Positions 6,669 to 16,318 of a stretch of DNA of 64,000 bases are shown in pieces. Below the pieces are notes generated by a model, which searched no databases, was not told where the DNA came from, and saw only the letters and a program-made list of their open reading frames with translations. The stretch comes from JAGOEY01 sp017997515 (GTDB lineage Bacteria > Pseudomonadota > Gammaproteobacteria > Burkholderiales > Burkholderiaceae_C), in assembly GCA_026314275.1 (NCBI GenBank), contig CP111109.1:682001-746000 (forward strand), given 5' to 3'. Position 1 is the first letter of the stretch; the number at the start of each line of letters is the position of its first letter. Position numbers and translations under genes: made by a program.

Positions 6669-9059
6669 ATTTCGCCTGCCAATGGCCAGCACATCGTGCA
6701 AGCTTGCTGCAAATGGATGGCCCAGCGCTGCAGCGTCGGGCTTGCCTGGCAGGTTTTTGTAGTCCCACGCCATGCCTTCAAAGTCAGTTGCAGGCTCCAC
6801 GTCGTACACCAGGTACGTCGCCTGTGTCGTTCGGCTGGGGTAATCCATGGCGGTCAGGTCGGCGGCTGAATGAACCTGTGGGCCATCGGCAGGGTTGATG
6901 ATTCGCCACAAACCGGGCACGGCCTCCTGCTTGTCGCCATGCAAAAGCAAATAGGTGGCACCCACCACCTGCGCAGACAAACGCAGCGCACCCGGCGTGT
7001 TGCCCATACGGAAGTTGTATTTACCCTTTTCCCTAATCCATTGCAGGTGCGCGTCGCTTTTGACCCAGCCCACCAAAACAAACGTTTCACGCAAGGGCGC
7101 AGCACGCAAAGCACTGCCGACAGCTTTTTCAGGCACAGCCCCGTAAACGGCGCGTTTGTCTTGTGCGCTGGGTGGCGGAGCTGGCTGGTGGGCCTCATAG
7201 GTCTGCCACGTGTGGAAGCTGCTTTGCTCACGCGCGCTGGCGCGATCGGCCACGTGGCTCACCACGTCGCGCAAAAAAGACTCAAGCACCGCCGTGCCCA
7301 CACCGGGCCGCAATGCAAATGCCCCCAGGCCCGGCAACACCTCATGAAAACTCTCTAGCCGTTTGTCTGCGCCTGGCTGGCCGGGGTACACCACATAGGC
7401 ACCCCGTGTGCGGCGAATGGCATCGCGGTAGGCGTGCATCTTGAGCAGGTCGGCGCGTTTGTAGGTCCCTCGGGCCTCCTGCTGTTTGTCCTGGTCCAGC
7501 TCCGCCGCCAGGGCGTCATCGTCCAGCGCTACCCCGTCATCCGCCTCGCGCAGCAGCGCGGCCACCTGGTCGATGCGGTATTTGGCATCAAAGTGCACAT
7601 GCACCATCAGCTCTTGTTGCTCGGCATCAGCGGCAGAAAAGCCCACCGGCCACAGGCTCAGCGTGTAGTCAGGCCGCAGGTTTTCCGTCCACGACCCGGC
7701 CGCGCGGGCCTGACTGGTGGCCCGAAAACTGCGGTTGTAGCTGAACTGCACCTCCAGCATCCGGCCCGGCTGGGTAGAGCGACCTTCCATGGGGATGAAT
7801 TTTCCGGCCTTGAGCTTCAGACCAAAACCGTCAGCGGTGGGCTCCAACAGATGCGCACTGGCGGGCTTGTCCAGCTTGAACACTTCTTTCACCACGGCCA
7901 GGAGCTCAAAGAACACCCAATACTCATAGAGCGTTGCGACATCGCGCTGCCCCGCACCAAAAACCTGCTCACCGCCATGCCAGACCAGCTTGGCCGCCAT
8001 GGCAAAGTTCAGCCACGCCTGCAGCACCTCGCGGTACCCTTCACGGCGCTGCAGCGTGGGGCTGCCCAATGGCAAAAACGTGGGCTCCCCCACATGGCGC
8101 AGCACGTTGGAGGCCAAGGCTTCGTCCAGCCGCGCACGCAGCACTGCGACCTCTTGCAGCAAACGGGCATCTTTGGCACGGTCCACCACCGCCTTGTCCA
8201 TGGCCACCAGAAACCGCTGAAAAGACTGCAGCGCAAACTTGACAAATCGGTTCTCGGGGGTGTCCTCCGTCACCGTGGCGCGGCTTACGGTCACGCGCTC
8301 GGGCAGCGTGGGCAAGGTGGCATGCAGTGGGTGGGTTGCAGGCACTTGCACCCGGCGACTGCCCTTCGCCAGCTGCCGCTGCACCTTGCCCGAAGGCTTG
8401 AAGCCGCGCGAAATAACACGCTCTTCTTGTGCGTGCTGCCACAGCTGGTGCGGGTGGGTTGTGATGCGGTGCAAGGCATTGTCAAACGCCGGGCTTTGCA
8501 GCAAGGCGCGCACAAAGGCAAAACGCTGGGCAATAGTGGCGGGGTCTTTGCCAGGGTCGGGCTCGGCCTTGAACACAGACGGCGCACGCAACTCTTGCAG
8601 CAAATCCATGCAATGCGTGGTGATGTCGCCCAGCATCTGCTGGTAGTCGGCCTTGTAGTTGAGCTTGCGCTAGCGCACCTCCAGGCTGGCGCAAGCCAGC
8701 ACCGCGCCACTGGCGTCCCGCACCACCAGCGGCAGCTGGCCGGTAGCCAGGCTAGGGCTCAGCACCCCACAGTGCGCACGCCCCGCCACACGGCTGGGCA
8801 AAATCACGCCCTGGGTGTCGGTGTAGTGCTGCGCCAGCCCCAGGGTGTAAATATCGGAGGACAACTCGTATTCATACCGCCCCCCTTCCAGCAGCTGCGT
8901 GGGGGCCTCACCATCGGCAAAAGCCTGTGCAGCGGGCACGGTGACAAGCGGCTCCAGGCCAGAGGGCTGCACAGCCCAGCGGCCCTGCACATACACCGCC
9001 AGCGAACACAGTACGCTGCCGTCGGGCCTCACAAAGTCCAGCGCAGCGGTGTCAGCCAT
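6660..9059 (-). pseudogene. McrC-like DUF2357/PD-(D/E)XK nuclease, interrupted by an in-frame amber codon
   Basis: Likely nuclease subunit of a McrBC-type restriction system. The reading frame would give 798 residues but has TAG at codon 130 (8670-8672). The first part (129 residues, MADTAALDF...) ends ASLEVR; the frame resumes RKLNYKADYQQ with no shift. The first in-frame ATG after the stop is at 8636, giving a 658-residue product. Codons 1-129 plus the following region look like DUF2357. The nuclease core follows: LYEYW near codon 380, RPDY near 463-466 and FDAKYR near 490-495 (the D...DxK triad), then KMHAYRDAI. A C-terminal region of about 170 residues (FVLVGWVK...YNFR) is extra. Either a point nonsense mutation, a sequencing error, or two functional pieces. 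It follows the McrB-like gene by 31 bases. Confidence 0.8.
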
Positions 9060-9090
9060 GGGGAAAATCCGCAGCCATCAACGCCAGGCC

Positions 9091-10758
9091 TCACGCCTCG
9101 GCAAAGCTGGTGAAACCGTCACGAACCAAACGCTCTTGCATACGTTTGACCTTCTCGCCCGTCAGCACCAAAGCGTGCTGGGTGGCAAACGTGTCGAGAG
9201 CCTTCAGCACCGCATCCAGCTTGCGCGCCGAGCCATGCAGCTTGGGCATGAGCTTTTGCACCACCTGGGCATCCAGCGCATCTTTGTACTGCCAGTCTAG
9301 GCCAGACAACTCCTTGTGGATGACCATAAACCGCGCAATCTCCTTGGCCGTGCGAAACCCGAACTCGGCCCCCACACCAGCCAGCGCGTCAAACACCTGC
9401 AGCAAATCCGCCTTCAACTGGGGTGCCACCGCCGTGCCCTGCGTGTCGACCAATGCGGCAATGTCCGCATCGGCCTGGGCGCGCTCGACAAAAGCCGCTG
9501 CAAAGCCCACCCCCTGCGATGCCAGCCCATCCAGGTCAATGCCGGCAGGATCGTCCAGGAAGGCATCCATCTGCGCCGCCGTCGCCCGAAACTCAATCAC
9601 ATTGGCCCGGTCCAGCACCTTGGGGCTGAACATGTAGGTGGTCTCATCCACATTCACCGTGCCGATGATGAACAGGTTGTCGGGCAAAGCCACACTGCTG
9701 GGCACCTCGACCCCACCCGCGCCACCGACACCGCCAGCCTGCAAACCAGCCTCCACGCCGTGCAAAGACAGCGGCGCATTGCTAGATTCCATCGCCGACA
9801 AAAAGTCGGCAAAGTAGCGCTCCACATGCGAGAGATTCATCTCGTCGAGGATCAAAAAGTAAGGGTTGGTTTTGTCCCCGTGTGCACGAAGAATCAGCTC
9901 CAGCGCGCCGTTGACTGGGGGCCGGTACACCCCTGTTTGCAGCGCATCCGCATACCCCAGCAGGTTCTCATTGCTGGTCCAGTCCGCGCCCACGGCAACG
10001 ATGCGGTACTGCTCGGGCGACGCACACAGCCACATGGCAAAGGCTTCGGCGATTTTGGTTTTTCCGGAGCCGGCCAGGCCGGTGAGGATGCAGAATTTCT
10101 TGGAGAGTAAAGAGACGCTAAATCTTCTTATAGCTACCGGATCAAGCAGCAAACCTGCCTCTGAGAATGCATTTTCCAGTGCTTGAAATGCGCCCAAATC
10201 AAATCGTGTTTTGTTGAGCAATGCATGTTGCAGGCCCAGAAAGTGGTGAATGACTTGCAGCAAAGAATCCGTCATCTCAGCAACTTGCTGCTGCAATGCC
10301 CCGGAAAACTCCCGCACCACAAAAGACTGTTTGTATCCCTTTTTCTTGACTCCAAACCTGGGCAGCCCATCAATCAGGTGTGACGGCCATTCCTGGGGCC
10401 ATGTGCCGCTCGACTTCTCAGCCGTGGCACTGACGCCGAAATTGACCGAAGCAGTTTGAGTGGCGCGCTGGTAAAGAAGTACCGGATACACGCCCTCCAA
10501 CTTTGCACTTTGCCCCGCGACAAAACAGGCCAACCAAGGAATTTGCGCCATGTTTCCATGGCCAAAACTTGTTTTAAACCAGATACCGGCAGCCTCACAG
10601 GCAAGTGCAAACGCTGGCTCAATGCTGATGGAGACCTGGCTCGTACTGTCGGAGGTGACTCTTGCAATAAAGGCTTCAACATAACGCTGGAGCAGCGTCT
10701 TGAAGTCTGCACCGAGAACTGGTTTGGGCTCATCCATGGCAAGTGCTTCGCTGGTCAT
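9091..10758 (-). CDS. McrB-like AAA+ ATPase/GTPase of a type IV-like restriction system
   Basis: A 555-residue motor protein expected to drive DNA translocation for the adjacent McrC-like nuclease. The N-terminal 110 residues match the MrcB_N (DUF3578) pattern (FGHGNMAQIPWLACF, then EGVYPVLLY). The AAA+ module follows: Walker A GLAGSGKT at 227-234, Walker B FLILDEMNLSH near 301-311, and the sensor/second-region motif GTVNVDETTYMFSPKVLDRANVIEF split near 366-390. A glycine-rich insert (AGGVGGAGGV) lies before it. The start is supported by AGGAG eight bases upstream of the ATG. I do not see a DNA-binding methyl-cytosine domain of the E. coli McrB type, so the recognised modification is unknown. 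Confidence 0.85.
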   Translation of the reverse strand: MTSEALAMDEPKPVLGADFKTLLQRYVEAFIARVTSDSTSQVSISIEPAFALACEAAGIWFKTSFGHGNMAQIPWLACFVAGQSAKLEGVYPVLLYQRATQTASVNFGVSATAEKSSGTWPQEWPSHLIDGLPRFGVKKKGYKQSFVVREFSGALQQQVAEMTDSLLQVIHHFLGLQHALLNKTRFDLGAFQALENAFSEAGLLLDPVAIRRFSVSLLSKKFCILTGLAGSGKTKIAEAFAMWLCASPEQYRIVAVGADWTSNENLLGYADALQTGVYRPPVNGALELILRAHGDKTNPYFLILDEMNLSHVERYFADFLSAMESSNAPLSLHGVEAGLQAGGVGGAGGVEVPSSVALPDNLFIIGTVNVDETTYMFSPKVLDRANVIEFRATAAQMDAFLDDPAGIDLDGLASQGVGFAAAFVERAQADADIAALVDTQGTAVAPQLKADLLQVFDALAGVGAEFGFRTAKEIARFMVIHKELSGLDWQYKDALDAQVVQKLMPKLHGSARKLDAVLKALDTFATQHALVLTGEKVKRMQERLVRDGFTSFAEA

Positions 10759-10928
10759 TTGAAAATCTCCTGGAAGTGCTCTACCGCGTAAAGCCTATAG
10801 ATTCACTGAGCTGTGCAAGGGTGCGTATTACCCCATGTGACGGCAGACTCCATCCAATCACGCCGGCCTGGGCTGCCAGCAACGCTCGGCCAAAGACGAG
10901 AGCAGATCAGCATCACAGCCGCGCGGAG

Positions 10929-12248
10929 TCAGCCCTTCATCCGCATCTCAGCCGCCCGTGCATGCGCCTGCAGGCCTTCGCCGTACGCCAGCTCGGCGGC
11001 AATCTTGCCCAGCGTTTGGGCACCGGCTTCGCTCACTTCGATGAGGCTGCTGCGCTTCTGGAAGTCGTACACACCCAGCGGGCTGGAGAAACGCGCGGTG
11101 CCGCTGGTGGGCAACACGTGGTTGGGGCCGGCGCAGTAGTCGCCCAGGCTCTCTGACGTGTAGGCACCCAGGAAGATGGCACCGGCGTGGCGCAGCAGTG
11201 GCTCCCAGCGGTGTGGGTCGCGGCTGGAGACTTCCAGGTGTTCGGGAGCGATGCGGTTGCTGATTTCGCAGGCTTCTTCCATGTCTTTCGTCAGGATCAA
11301 TGCGCCGCGGCCGGTGAGGCTTTTGGCGATGATCTCGGCACGCGGCATGGTGGGCAGCAGGCGGTTGATGGCCTCTTGCACGGCGTCGATGTACGCAGCG
11401 TCGGGGCACAGCAGGATGCTTTGCGCCAGCTCGTCGTGTTCGGCCTGGCTGAACAGGTCCATCGCCACCCAGTCGGCCGGTGTGCTGCCGTCGGCCAGTA
11501 CGAGGATTTCGCTCGGGCCCGCAATCATGTCGATGCCCACGGTGCCGAACACACGCTTCTTGGCGCTGGCGACGTAGGCGTTGCCGGGGCCGGTGATTTT
11601 GTCCACCTTGGGCACGGTGGCCGTGCCGTAGGCCAGTGCGGCCACGGCCTGGGCACCACCGATGGTGAAGGCGCGGGTGACGCCAGCCACGTAGGCGGCG
11701 GCCAGCACCAGGGCGTTCTTTTCACCTTTGGGCGTGGGCACGACCATGATGATTTCACCCACCCCGGCCACGTGGGCGGGGATGGCGTTCATGAGCACGC
11801 TGGACGGGTACGCGGCCTTGCCGCCGGGCACGTAGATGCCCACGCGGTCGAGCGGTGTGACCTTCTGGCCGAGCAGGGTGCCGTCTTCGTCGCGGTAGCT
11901 CCAGCTCTCACCCGAGGCTTTTTTCTGCGCCTCGTGGTAGCTGCGCACACGGGCTGCGGCCGCCTGCAGCGCGTCACGCTGGGCGGCAGGAATGGTGTCA
12001 AAAGCGGCTTTGAGTTCAGCCTGGGTCAGCTCGAGCGCGGCCATGGATTCGGCGGCCAGGCCGTCGAAACGCTGGGTGTATTCCAGCACCGCAGCGTCAC
12101 CACGCTGCTGCACGTCGGCCAGGATGTCAGCCACCCGCTGCTCAATGGCGGCGTCCGTGTCGGCCGACCAATGCAGACGCGCCTTAAAATCGGCATCAAA
12201 AGTGCTTGCAGCGGTGGACAGGCGGGCGGGGGTAGCTACAAAATTCAT
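10929..12248 (-). CDS. hisD: Histidinol dehydrogenase HisD
   Basis: Zinc-dependent NAD enzyme that oxidises histidinol to histidine in two steps, ending the pathway. The protein is 439 residues. Features are the FSQAEHDELAQ motif with metal-binding Q and H, the catalytic Glu-His in RIAPEHLEV, and AGPSEILVLAD. A GGAG box precedes the ATG. It starts 27 bases after hisG. About 5 kb of non-his DNA separates it from hisC, which normally follows directly. Confidence 0.97.
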   Translation of the reverse strand: MNFVATPARLSTAASTFDADFKARLHWSADTDAAIEQRVADILADVQQRGDAAVLEYTQRFDGLAAESMAALELTQAELKAAFDTIPAAQRDALQAAAARVRSYHEAQKKASGESWSYRDEDGTLLGQKVTPLDRVGIYVPGGKAAYPSSVLMNAIPAHVAGVGEIIMVVPTPKGEKNALVLAAAYVAGVTRAFTIGGAQAVAALAYGTATVPKVDKITGPGNAYVASAKKRVFGTVGIDMIAGPSEILVLADGSTPADWVAMDLFSQAEHDELAQSILLCPDAAYIDAVQEAINRLLPTMPRAEIIAKSLTGRGALILTKDMEEACEISNRIAPEHLEVSSRDPHRWEPLLRHAGAIFLGAYTSESLGDYCAGPNHVLPTSGTARFSSPLGVYDFQKRSSLIEVSEAGAQTLGKIAAELAYGEGLQAHARAAEMRMKG

Positions 12249-12275
12249 AGTAATTGGCTCCGGGGCCGCTGGGGT

Positions 12276-12941
12276 TCACGCAGCGGGTATAGCCGACGCA
12301 AACGCGTCGATGATGCGGCGAATAGGTTCCTGCTTGAGCTTCATTGCAGCCTGGTTCACCACCAGGCGCGAGCTGATCTGCATGATGTGTTCGACTTCGA
12401 CCAGGTGGTTGGCCTTGAGTGTGTTGCCGGTGGACACCAGATCCACGATGGCGTCGGCCAGGCCTGTCAGCGGGGCGAGTTCCATGCTGCCGTACAGCTT
12501 GATCAGGTCAACGTGTACACCCTTGGTGGCGAAGAATTCGCGCGCAATGCTCACGTATTTGGTCGCCACACGCAGGCGCGAGCCTTGTTTGACGGCGGAC
12601 GCGTAGTCAAAGTCGGCGCGCACGGCCACACTCATGCGGCACTTGGCGATACGCAGGTCCAGCGGCTGGTACAGGCCTGCGGCACCACCCCAGTCGGCGC
12701 AATGCTCCAGCAGGGTGTCCTTGCCGGTCACGCCCAGGTCGGCACCGCCGTACTGAACATAGGTAGGCACGTCGGTGGCGCGCACCAGCACCACACGCAC
12801 ATCGGGCAGGTTGGTGTCCAGGATCAGCTTGCGCGATTTTTCGGGGTCGTCGAGCACCTCGATGCCCGCGGCCTTCAGCAGTGGCAGGGATTCGTCAAAG
12901 ATGCGGCCCTTGGACAGGGCCAGGGTGATTGTGTTGCTCAT
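12276..12941 (-). CDS. hisG: ATP phosphoribosyltransferase HisG, short form
   Basis: Committing, feedback-regulated step: condenses ATP and PRPP to phosphoribosyl-ATP. At 221 residues this is the short form without the C-terminal regulatory ACT-like domain. Such enzymes need HisZ as regulatory subunit, and no hisZ is in this window. Visible motifs are ALSKGRIFDE at the N-terminus, the PRPP-binding loop VDLVSTGNTLKAN, and YGGADLGVTGKD. The ATG overlaps the murA stop (ATGA), so it is translationally coupled to a cell-wall gene. Confidence 0.96.
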   Translation of the reverse strand: MSNTITLALSKGRIFDESLPLLKAAGIEVLDDPEKSRKLILDTNLPDVRVVLVRATDVPTYVQYGGADLGVTGKDTLLEHCADWGGAAGLYQPLDLRIAKCRMSVAVRADFDYASAVKQGSRLRVATKYVSIAREFFATKGVHVDLIKLYGSMELAPLTGLADAIVDLVSTGNTLKANHLVEVEHIMQISSRLVVNQAAMKLKQEPIRRIIDAFASAIPAA

Positions 12942-14218
12942 GCTTTTACTCTCTCGATATCCGCGCCGATACCGCGCAATTTGGCTTCCATCTGGTCATA
13001 GCCGCGGTCCAGGTGGTAGATGCGGTCCACCATGGTTTCACCCTCGGCCACCAGGCCCGCGATGACCAGGCTGGCAGACGCACGCAGGTCGGTGGCCATC
13101 ACGGTGGCACCGGACAAGCGCTCCACGCCTTCCACCACCGCCACCTTGCCGTCGATTTGTACGTGCGCACCCAGGCGCACCAGCTCGTTGACGTGCATGA
13201 AGCGGTTCTCAAAAATTGTCTCGGTCACCACGGCGCTGCCCTTGGACACACAGTTCAGCACCATGAACTGGGCCTGCATGTCGGTGGGGAAGCCGGGGTA
13301 TTCGGTGGTGCGAAAACTCTGCGCCGTCAGGTGGGCGCGGGCCGGGCCAGCGGAGGACACGTGGATACCGCCTTCCACCGCGTCCACAGTGGCACCGGCG
13401 TCACGCAGCTTGTCGATCACGGCGTCGAGGTGGTCGGCCCGGCCATGGCGCAGCACCACGTCGCCGCCGGTGGCCGCTACCGCGCACAGGAAAGTTCCCG
13501 TCTCAATCCGGTCAGCCACCACCTGGTGGGTGCAGCCGTGTAACTTTTCCACGCCCTGGATACGGATGCGGCGTGTGCCGTGGCCTTCGATCTTGGCACC
13601 CATGGCGATCAGCATTTCGGCCAGGTCGGAGATTTCGGGCTCCTGGGCGGCGTTTTCCAGCACGGTTTCGCCCTCGGCCAGCGCGGCGGCCATCATGAAG
13701 TTTTCGGTGCCAGTGACCGTCACCATGTCGGTGGTGATGTGGGCACCTTTGAGGCGGGTCCAGCCCTGCGGCAGCTTGGCGATCATGTAGCCGTGCTCCA
13801 CCACAATCTCGGCCCCCATGGCCTGCAGGCCCTTCAAATGCTGGTCCACCGGGCGCGAGCCAATGGCGCAGCCACCGGGCAGCGACACTGTGGCTTCGCC
13901 AAAACGCGCCAGCAGTGGCCCCAACGCCAGCACCGACGCGCGCATGGTTTTGACGAGTTCGTAAGGCGCTTCGGGCGAATTGAGACCCGAGGCGTCGATG
14001 TGCACCGCGCCGTCGTCGGCGCGCTCAGCCTTCACACCCATGTTGCGGATCAGGGTAAGCATGGTCACCACGTCCTGCAACTGGGGCACGTTGCGCAGGA
14101 TGACCGGCTCGGCCGTCAGCAGCGCCGCACACAGCTCGGGCAGGGCGGCGTTTTTGGCACCGGAAATGAGCACTTCACCATGCAGCGTGCGACCGCCGCG
14201 AACCAGGAGCTTGTCCAT
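12938..14218 (-). CDS. murA: UDP-N-acetylglucosamine 1-carboxyvinyltransferase MurA
   Basis: First committed step of peptidoglycan precursor synthesis: transfers enolpyruvate from PEP to UDP-GlcNAc in the cytoplasm; target of fosfomycin. The protein is 426 residues, an inside-out alpha/beta barrel. The PEP-reactive cysteine is present in LPGGCAIGSRPVDQH (fosfomycin-sensitive type), and ISGAKNAALPEL is at the N-terminus. It lies between ibaG and hisG, the usual betaproteobacterial order. Confidence 0.97.
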   Translation of the reverse strand: MDKLLVRGGRTLHGEVLISGAKNAALPELCAALLTAEPVILRNVPQLQDVVTMLTLIRNMGVKAERADDGAVHIDASGLNSPEAPYELVKTMRASVLALGPLLARFGEATVSLPGGCAIGSRPVDQHLKGLQAMGAEIVVEHGYMIAKLPQGWTRLKGAHITTDMVTVTGTENFMMAAALAEGETVLENAAQEPEISDLAEMLIAMGAKIEGHGTRRIRIQGVEKLHGCTHQVVADRIETGTFLCAVAATGGDVVLRHGRADHLDAVIDKLRDAGATVDAVEGGIHVSSAGPARAHLTAQSFRTTEYPGFPTDMQAQFMVLNCVSKGSAVVTETIFENRFMHVNELVRLGAHVQIDGKVAVVEGVERLSGATVMATDLRASASLVIAGLVAEGETMVDRIYHLDRGYDQMEAKLRGIGADIERVKA

Positions 14219-14313
14219 GTTTTCGTCTTTTCTTCAGGAATCGGGGGGAGCGCGGGGGCACAAACACCCCGCGCAGGAGCGCCATGTGCGCCAAACCCGG
14301 CAAATGCTGCGTG

Positions 14314-14556
14314 TCAGCCGCCCTGCACGGCCCATTCGGCCGGAGTCAGGGTTTTCATCGACAGCGCATGCACCTCGTCGTTCTGTATTTTCGCACCGAG
14401 CGTGGCGTACACCCTTTGGTGTCGCTGGATCAGGCGTTTGCCTTCAAATTCAGCGGACACGATGGTGGCGTACCAGTGGCGGCCATCGCCTTCAAGTGCA
14501 ATGTGGGTACAAGGCAAGCCAGCCTGGATGATGGAGGTGAGTTCTTCTGCGGTCAT
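14314..14556 (-). CDS. ibaG: BolA family protein (IbaG-like)
   Basis: An 80-residue BolA/IbaG protein, predicted to pair with a monothiol glutaredoxin in iron-sulfur or iron homeostasis. The C-terminal part has the conserved RHQRVYATLG and the HALSMKTLTP ending; the position near CTHIALEGDGRHW holds the conserved cysteine and histidine typical of the IbaG subgroup. It lies 9 bases after the ABC permease gene and 95 bases before murA, as in E. coli where ibaG neighbours murA. Confidence 0.88.
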   Translation of the reverse strand: MTAEELTSIIQAGLPCTHIALEGDGRHWYATIVSAEFEGKRLIQRHQRVYATLGAKIQNDEVHALSMKTLTPAEWAVQGG

Positions 14557-14565
14557 AAAACGGAG

Positions 14566-15321
14566 CTAGCTGCGGATCTTGTAGCCGATACGCAGCAAAT
14601 GGATGGCGATGGCACTGACCACCAGCCACGACACCGCGACCAGCGACAGGCTGAGCCAGGGTGATACATCGCTGATGCCAAAAAAGCCGTAACGGAAGCC
14701 GTCGATCATGTAGAAAAACGGGTTCAGGTGGCTGACGGTCTGCCAGAACGGCGGCAGCGACGAGATGGAATAAAACACGCCGGACAAAAACGTCATCGGC
14801 ATGATGAGGAAGTTCTGGAACGCGGCCATCTGGTCGAACTTTTCGGCCCACAGCCCGGCAATCACCCCCAGCGTGCCCAGCAGCCCGGCGCCACACACGG
14901 CAAACACAATGGCCCAGAGCGGCGCCACCATGCCGGGGCGCGCAAACACCACCGTCACCACCAGCACGCCCAGCCCCACCGCCAGCCCCCGCACGATGCT
15001 GGAGCCCACGTAAGCCACAAACCAGCCCAGCGGGCTCACGGGCGACAGCAGCACAAACACCAGGCTGCCCATGATCTTGCTCTGGATCAGCGAGGACGAG
15101 CTGTTGGCAAAAGAGTTTTGCAGCACACTCATCATCACCAGACCCGGCACCAGAAACGCGGTGAAGCTGATGCTGCCAAAGACCTTGACATGGTCTTCCA
15201 GCACATGGCCGAAGATCATGAGGTAGAGGATGGCCGTCAGCACCGGCGCGGCCACGGTCTGGAAGCCGACCTTCCAGAAACGCAGGATTTCTTTGTAGAA
15301 AAGGGTTTGCCAGCCCGTCAT
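14566..15321 (-). CDS. ABC-2 type exporter permease (YadH-like)
   Basis: Integral membrane subunit of an ABC exporter. The 251-residue protein has six hydrophobic segments and the ABC2 signature region near MPMTFLSGVFYSISSLP, followed by LNPFFYMIDGFRYGF, both characteristic of the YadH/NodJ group. Its ATG overlaps the end of the ATPase gene by 4 bases. The substrate is not known for this group; a link to envelope lipid or polysaccharide export is only suggested by the neighbouring mla genes. Confidence 0.85.
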   Translation of the reverse strand: MTGWQTLFYKEILRFWKVGFQTVAAPVLTAILYLMIFGHVLEDHVKVFGSISFTAFLVPGLVMMSVLQNSFANSSSSLIQSKIMGSLVFVLLSPVSPLGWFVAYVGSSIVRGLAVGLGVLVVTVVFARPGMVAPLWAIVFAVCGAGLLGTLGVIAGLWAEKFDQMAAFQNFLIMPMTFLSGVFYSISSLPPFWQTVSHLNPFFYMIDGFRYGFFGISDVSPWLSLSLVAVSWLVVSAIAIHLLRIGYKIRS

Positions 15322-16247
15322 ACCGCCACCTGCAAAGGTTTGCCATGTTCGGCTGCCATCACTTCGAGGAACACGTCCTCCAGGTCGGCCTTGCGGATTT
15401 CGACGTCTTCGACCTGCAGTCCTGCCTGGCGCACGGTGGCCAGGTAGTGCTCGATCTCGGCCGCGTTGTGGGCGGGCAGTTGCACAATGCGGCCGGTCAC
15501 ACGGGCCTGTTCAGCCAGTGCACGGGGCAACTCACCGTCAATCTTGAAGCGCAACACATTGCCGGACGCCATTTTCAGCAGCTCGCTGGTGCGGTTGAGT
15601 GCCACCACCCGGCCCAGCTTGAGCATGGCGATGCGGTGGCACAGGGCCTCGGCTTCTTCGAGGTAATGGGTGGTCAGCAGCACGGTGCTGCCCTGTTTGT
15701 TGAGTTTGGCGACAAACTGCCACAGGGTCTGGCGCAGCTCCACATCCACCCCGGCCGTGGGTTCGTCCAGCACGATGATGGGGGGTTTGTGCACCAGCGC
15801 CTGGGCCACCAGCACCCGGCGCTTCATGCCGCCCGAAAGCTGGCGCATGTTGCTGGTGGCCTTGTCGGCCAGGCCCAGGCCTTCGAGCAGCTCGTCGATC
15901 CAGGCTTCGTTGTTCTTCACACCAAAGTAGCCGGACTGAATCCGCAGCGCTTCACGCACGTTAAAAAACGGGTCAAACACCAGCTCCTGCGGCACCACAC
16001 CGAGTTTGCGGCGAGCGTTGGCATAGTCGGCTTGTACGTCGCTGCCATCCACCAGCACCCGGCCCCCGGTGGCACGTGCCAGCCCGGCGAGGATGCTGAT
16101 GAGGGTGGTTTTGCCTGCCCCGTTGGGGCCTAACAGGCCAAAGAACTCGCCAGGCTCGATGTCGAGGCTGACGCGGTCCAGTGCCTGAAAGTGGCCCCGG
16201 GTCGAGGCGTAGGTCTTGGAAACGGATTGGAAAGAAACTGCAGGCAT
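15318..16247 (-). CDS. ABC exporter ATP-binding protein (YadG-like)
   Basis: Cytoplasmic ATPase partner of the downstream YadH-like permease. It is 309 residues from MPAVSFQSVSK; a longer frame upstream lacks homology-like sequence. Walker A is LLGPNGAGKTTL near residue 45, the signature motif is RQLSGGMKRRV, Walker B is PPIIVLDEPTAGVD, and the switch histidine is in LLTTHYLEEAE. The last 90 residues form the C-terminal extension usual in this family. Confidence 0.88.
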   Translation of the reverse strand: MPAVSFQSVSKTYASTRGHFQALDRVSLDIEPGEFFGLLGPNGAGKTTLISILAGLARATGGRVLVDGSDVQADYANARRKLGVVPQELVFDPFFNVREALRIQSGYFGVKNNEAWIDELLEGLGLADKATSNMRQLSGGMKRRVLVAQALVHKPPIIVLDEPTAGVDVELRQTLWQFVAKLNKQGSTVLLTTHYLEEAEALCHRIAMLKLGRVVALNRTSELLKMASGNVLRFKIDGELPRALAEQARVTGRIVQLPAHNAAEIEHYLATVRQAGLQVEDVEIRKADLEDVFLEVMAAEHGKPLQVAV

Positions 16248-16318
16248 GGGAGCCAATGATTCTAGGGCTTCGCCCACCAACGTGCTGTGCCGCAGTACAC
16301 GCACGCCTGGCGGGCGGG

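Noticed and set aside
10120..10145. A repeat copy inside the McrB-like gene (TTATAGCTACCGG)
   Set aside because: Only the short ATAGCTA string matches; the core and second arm are missing.
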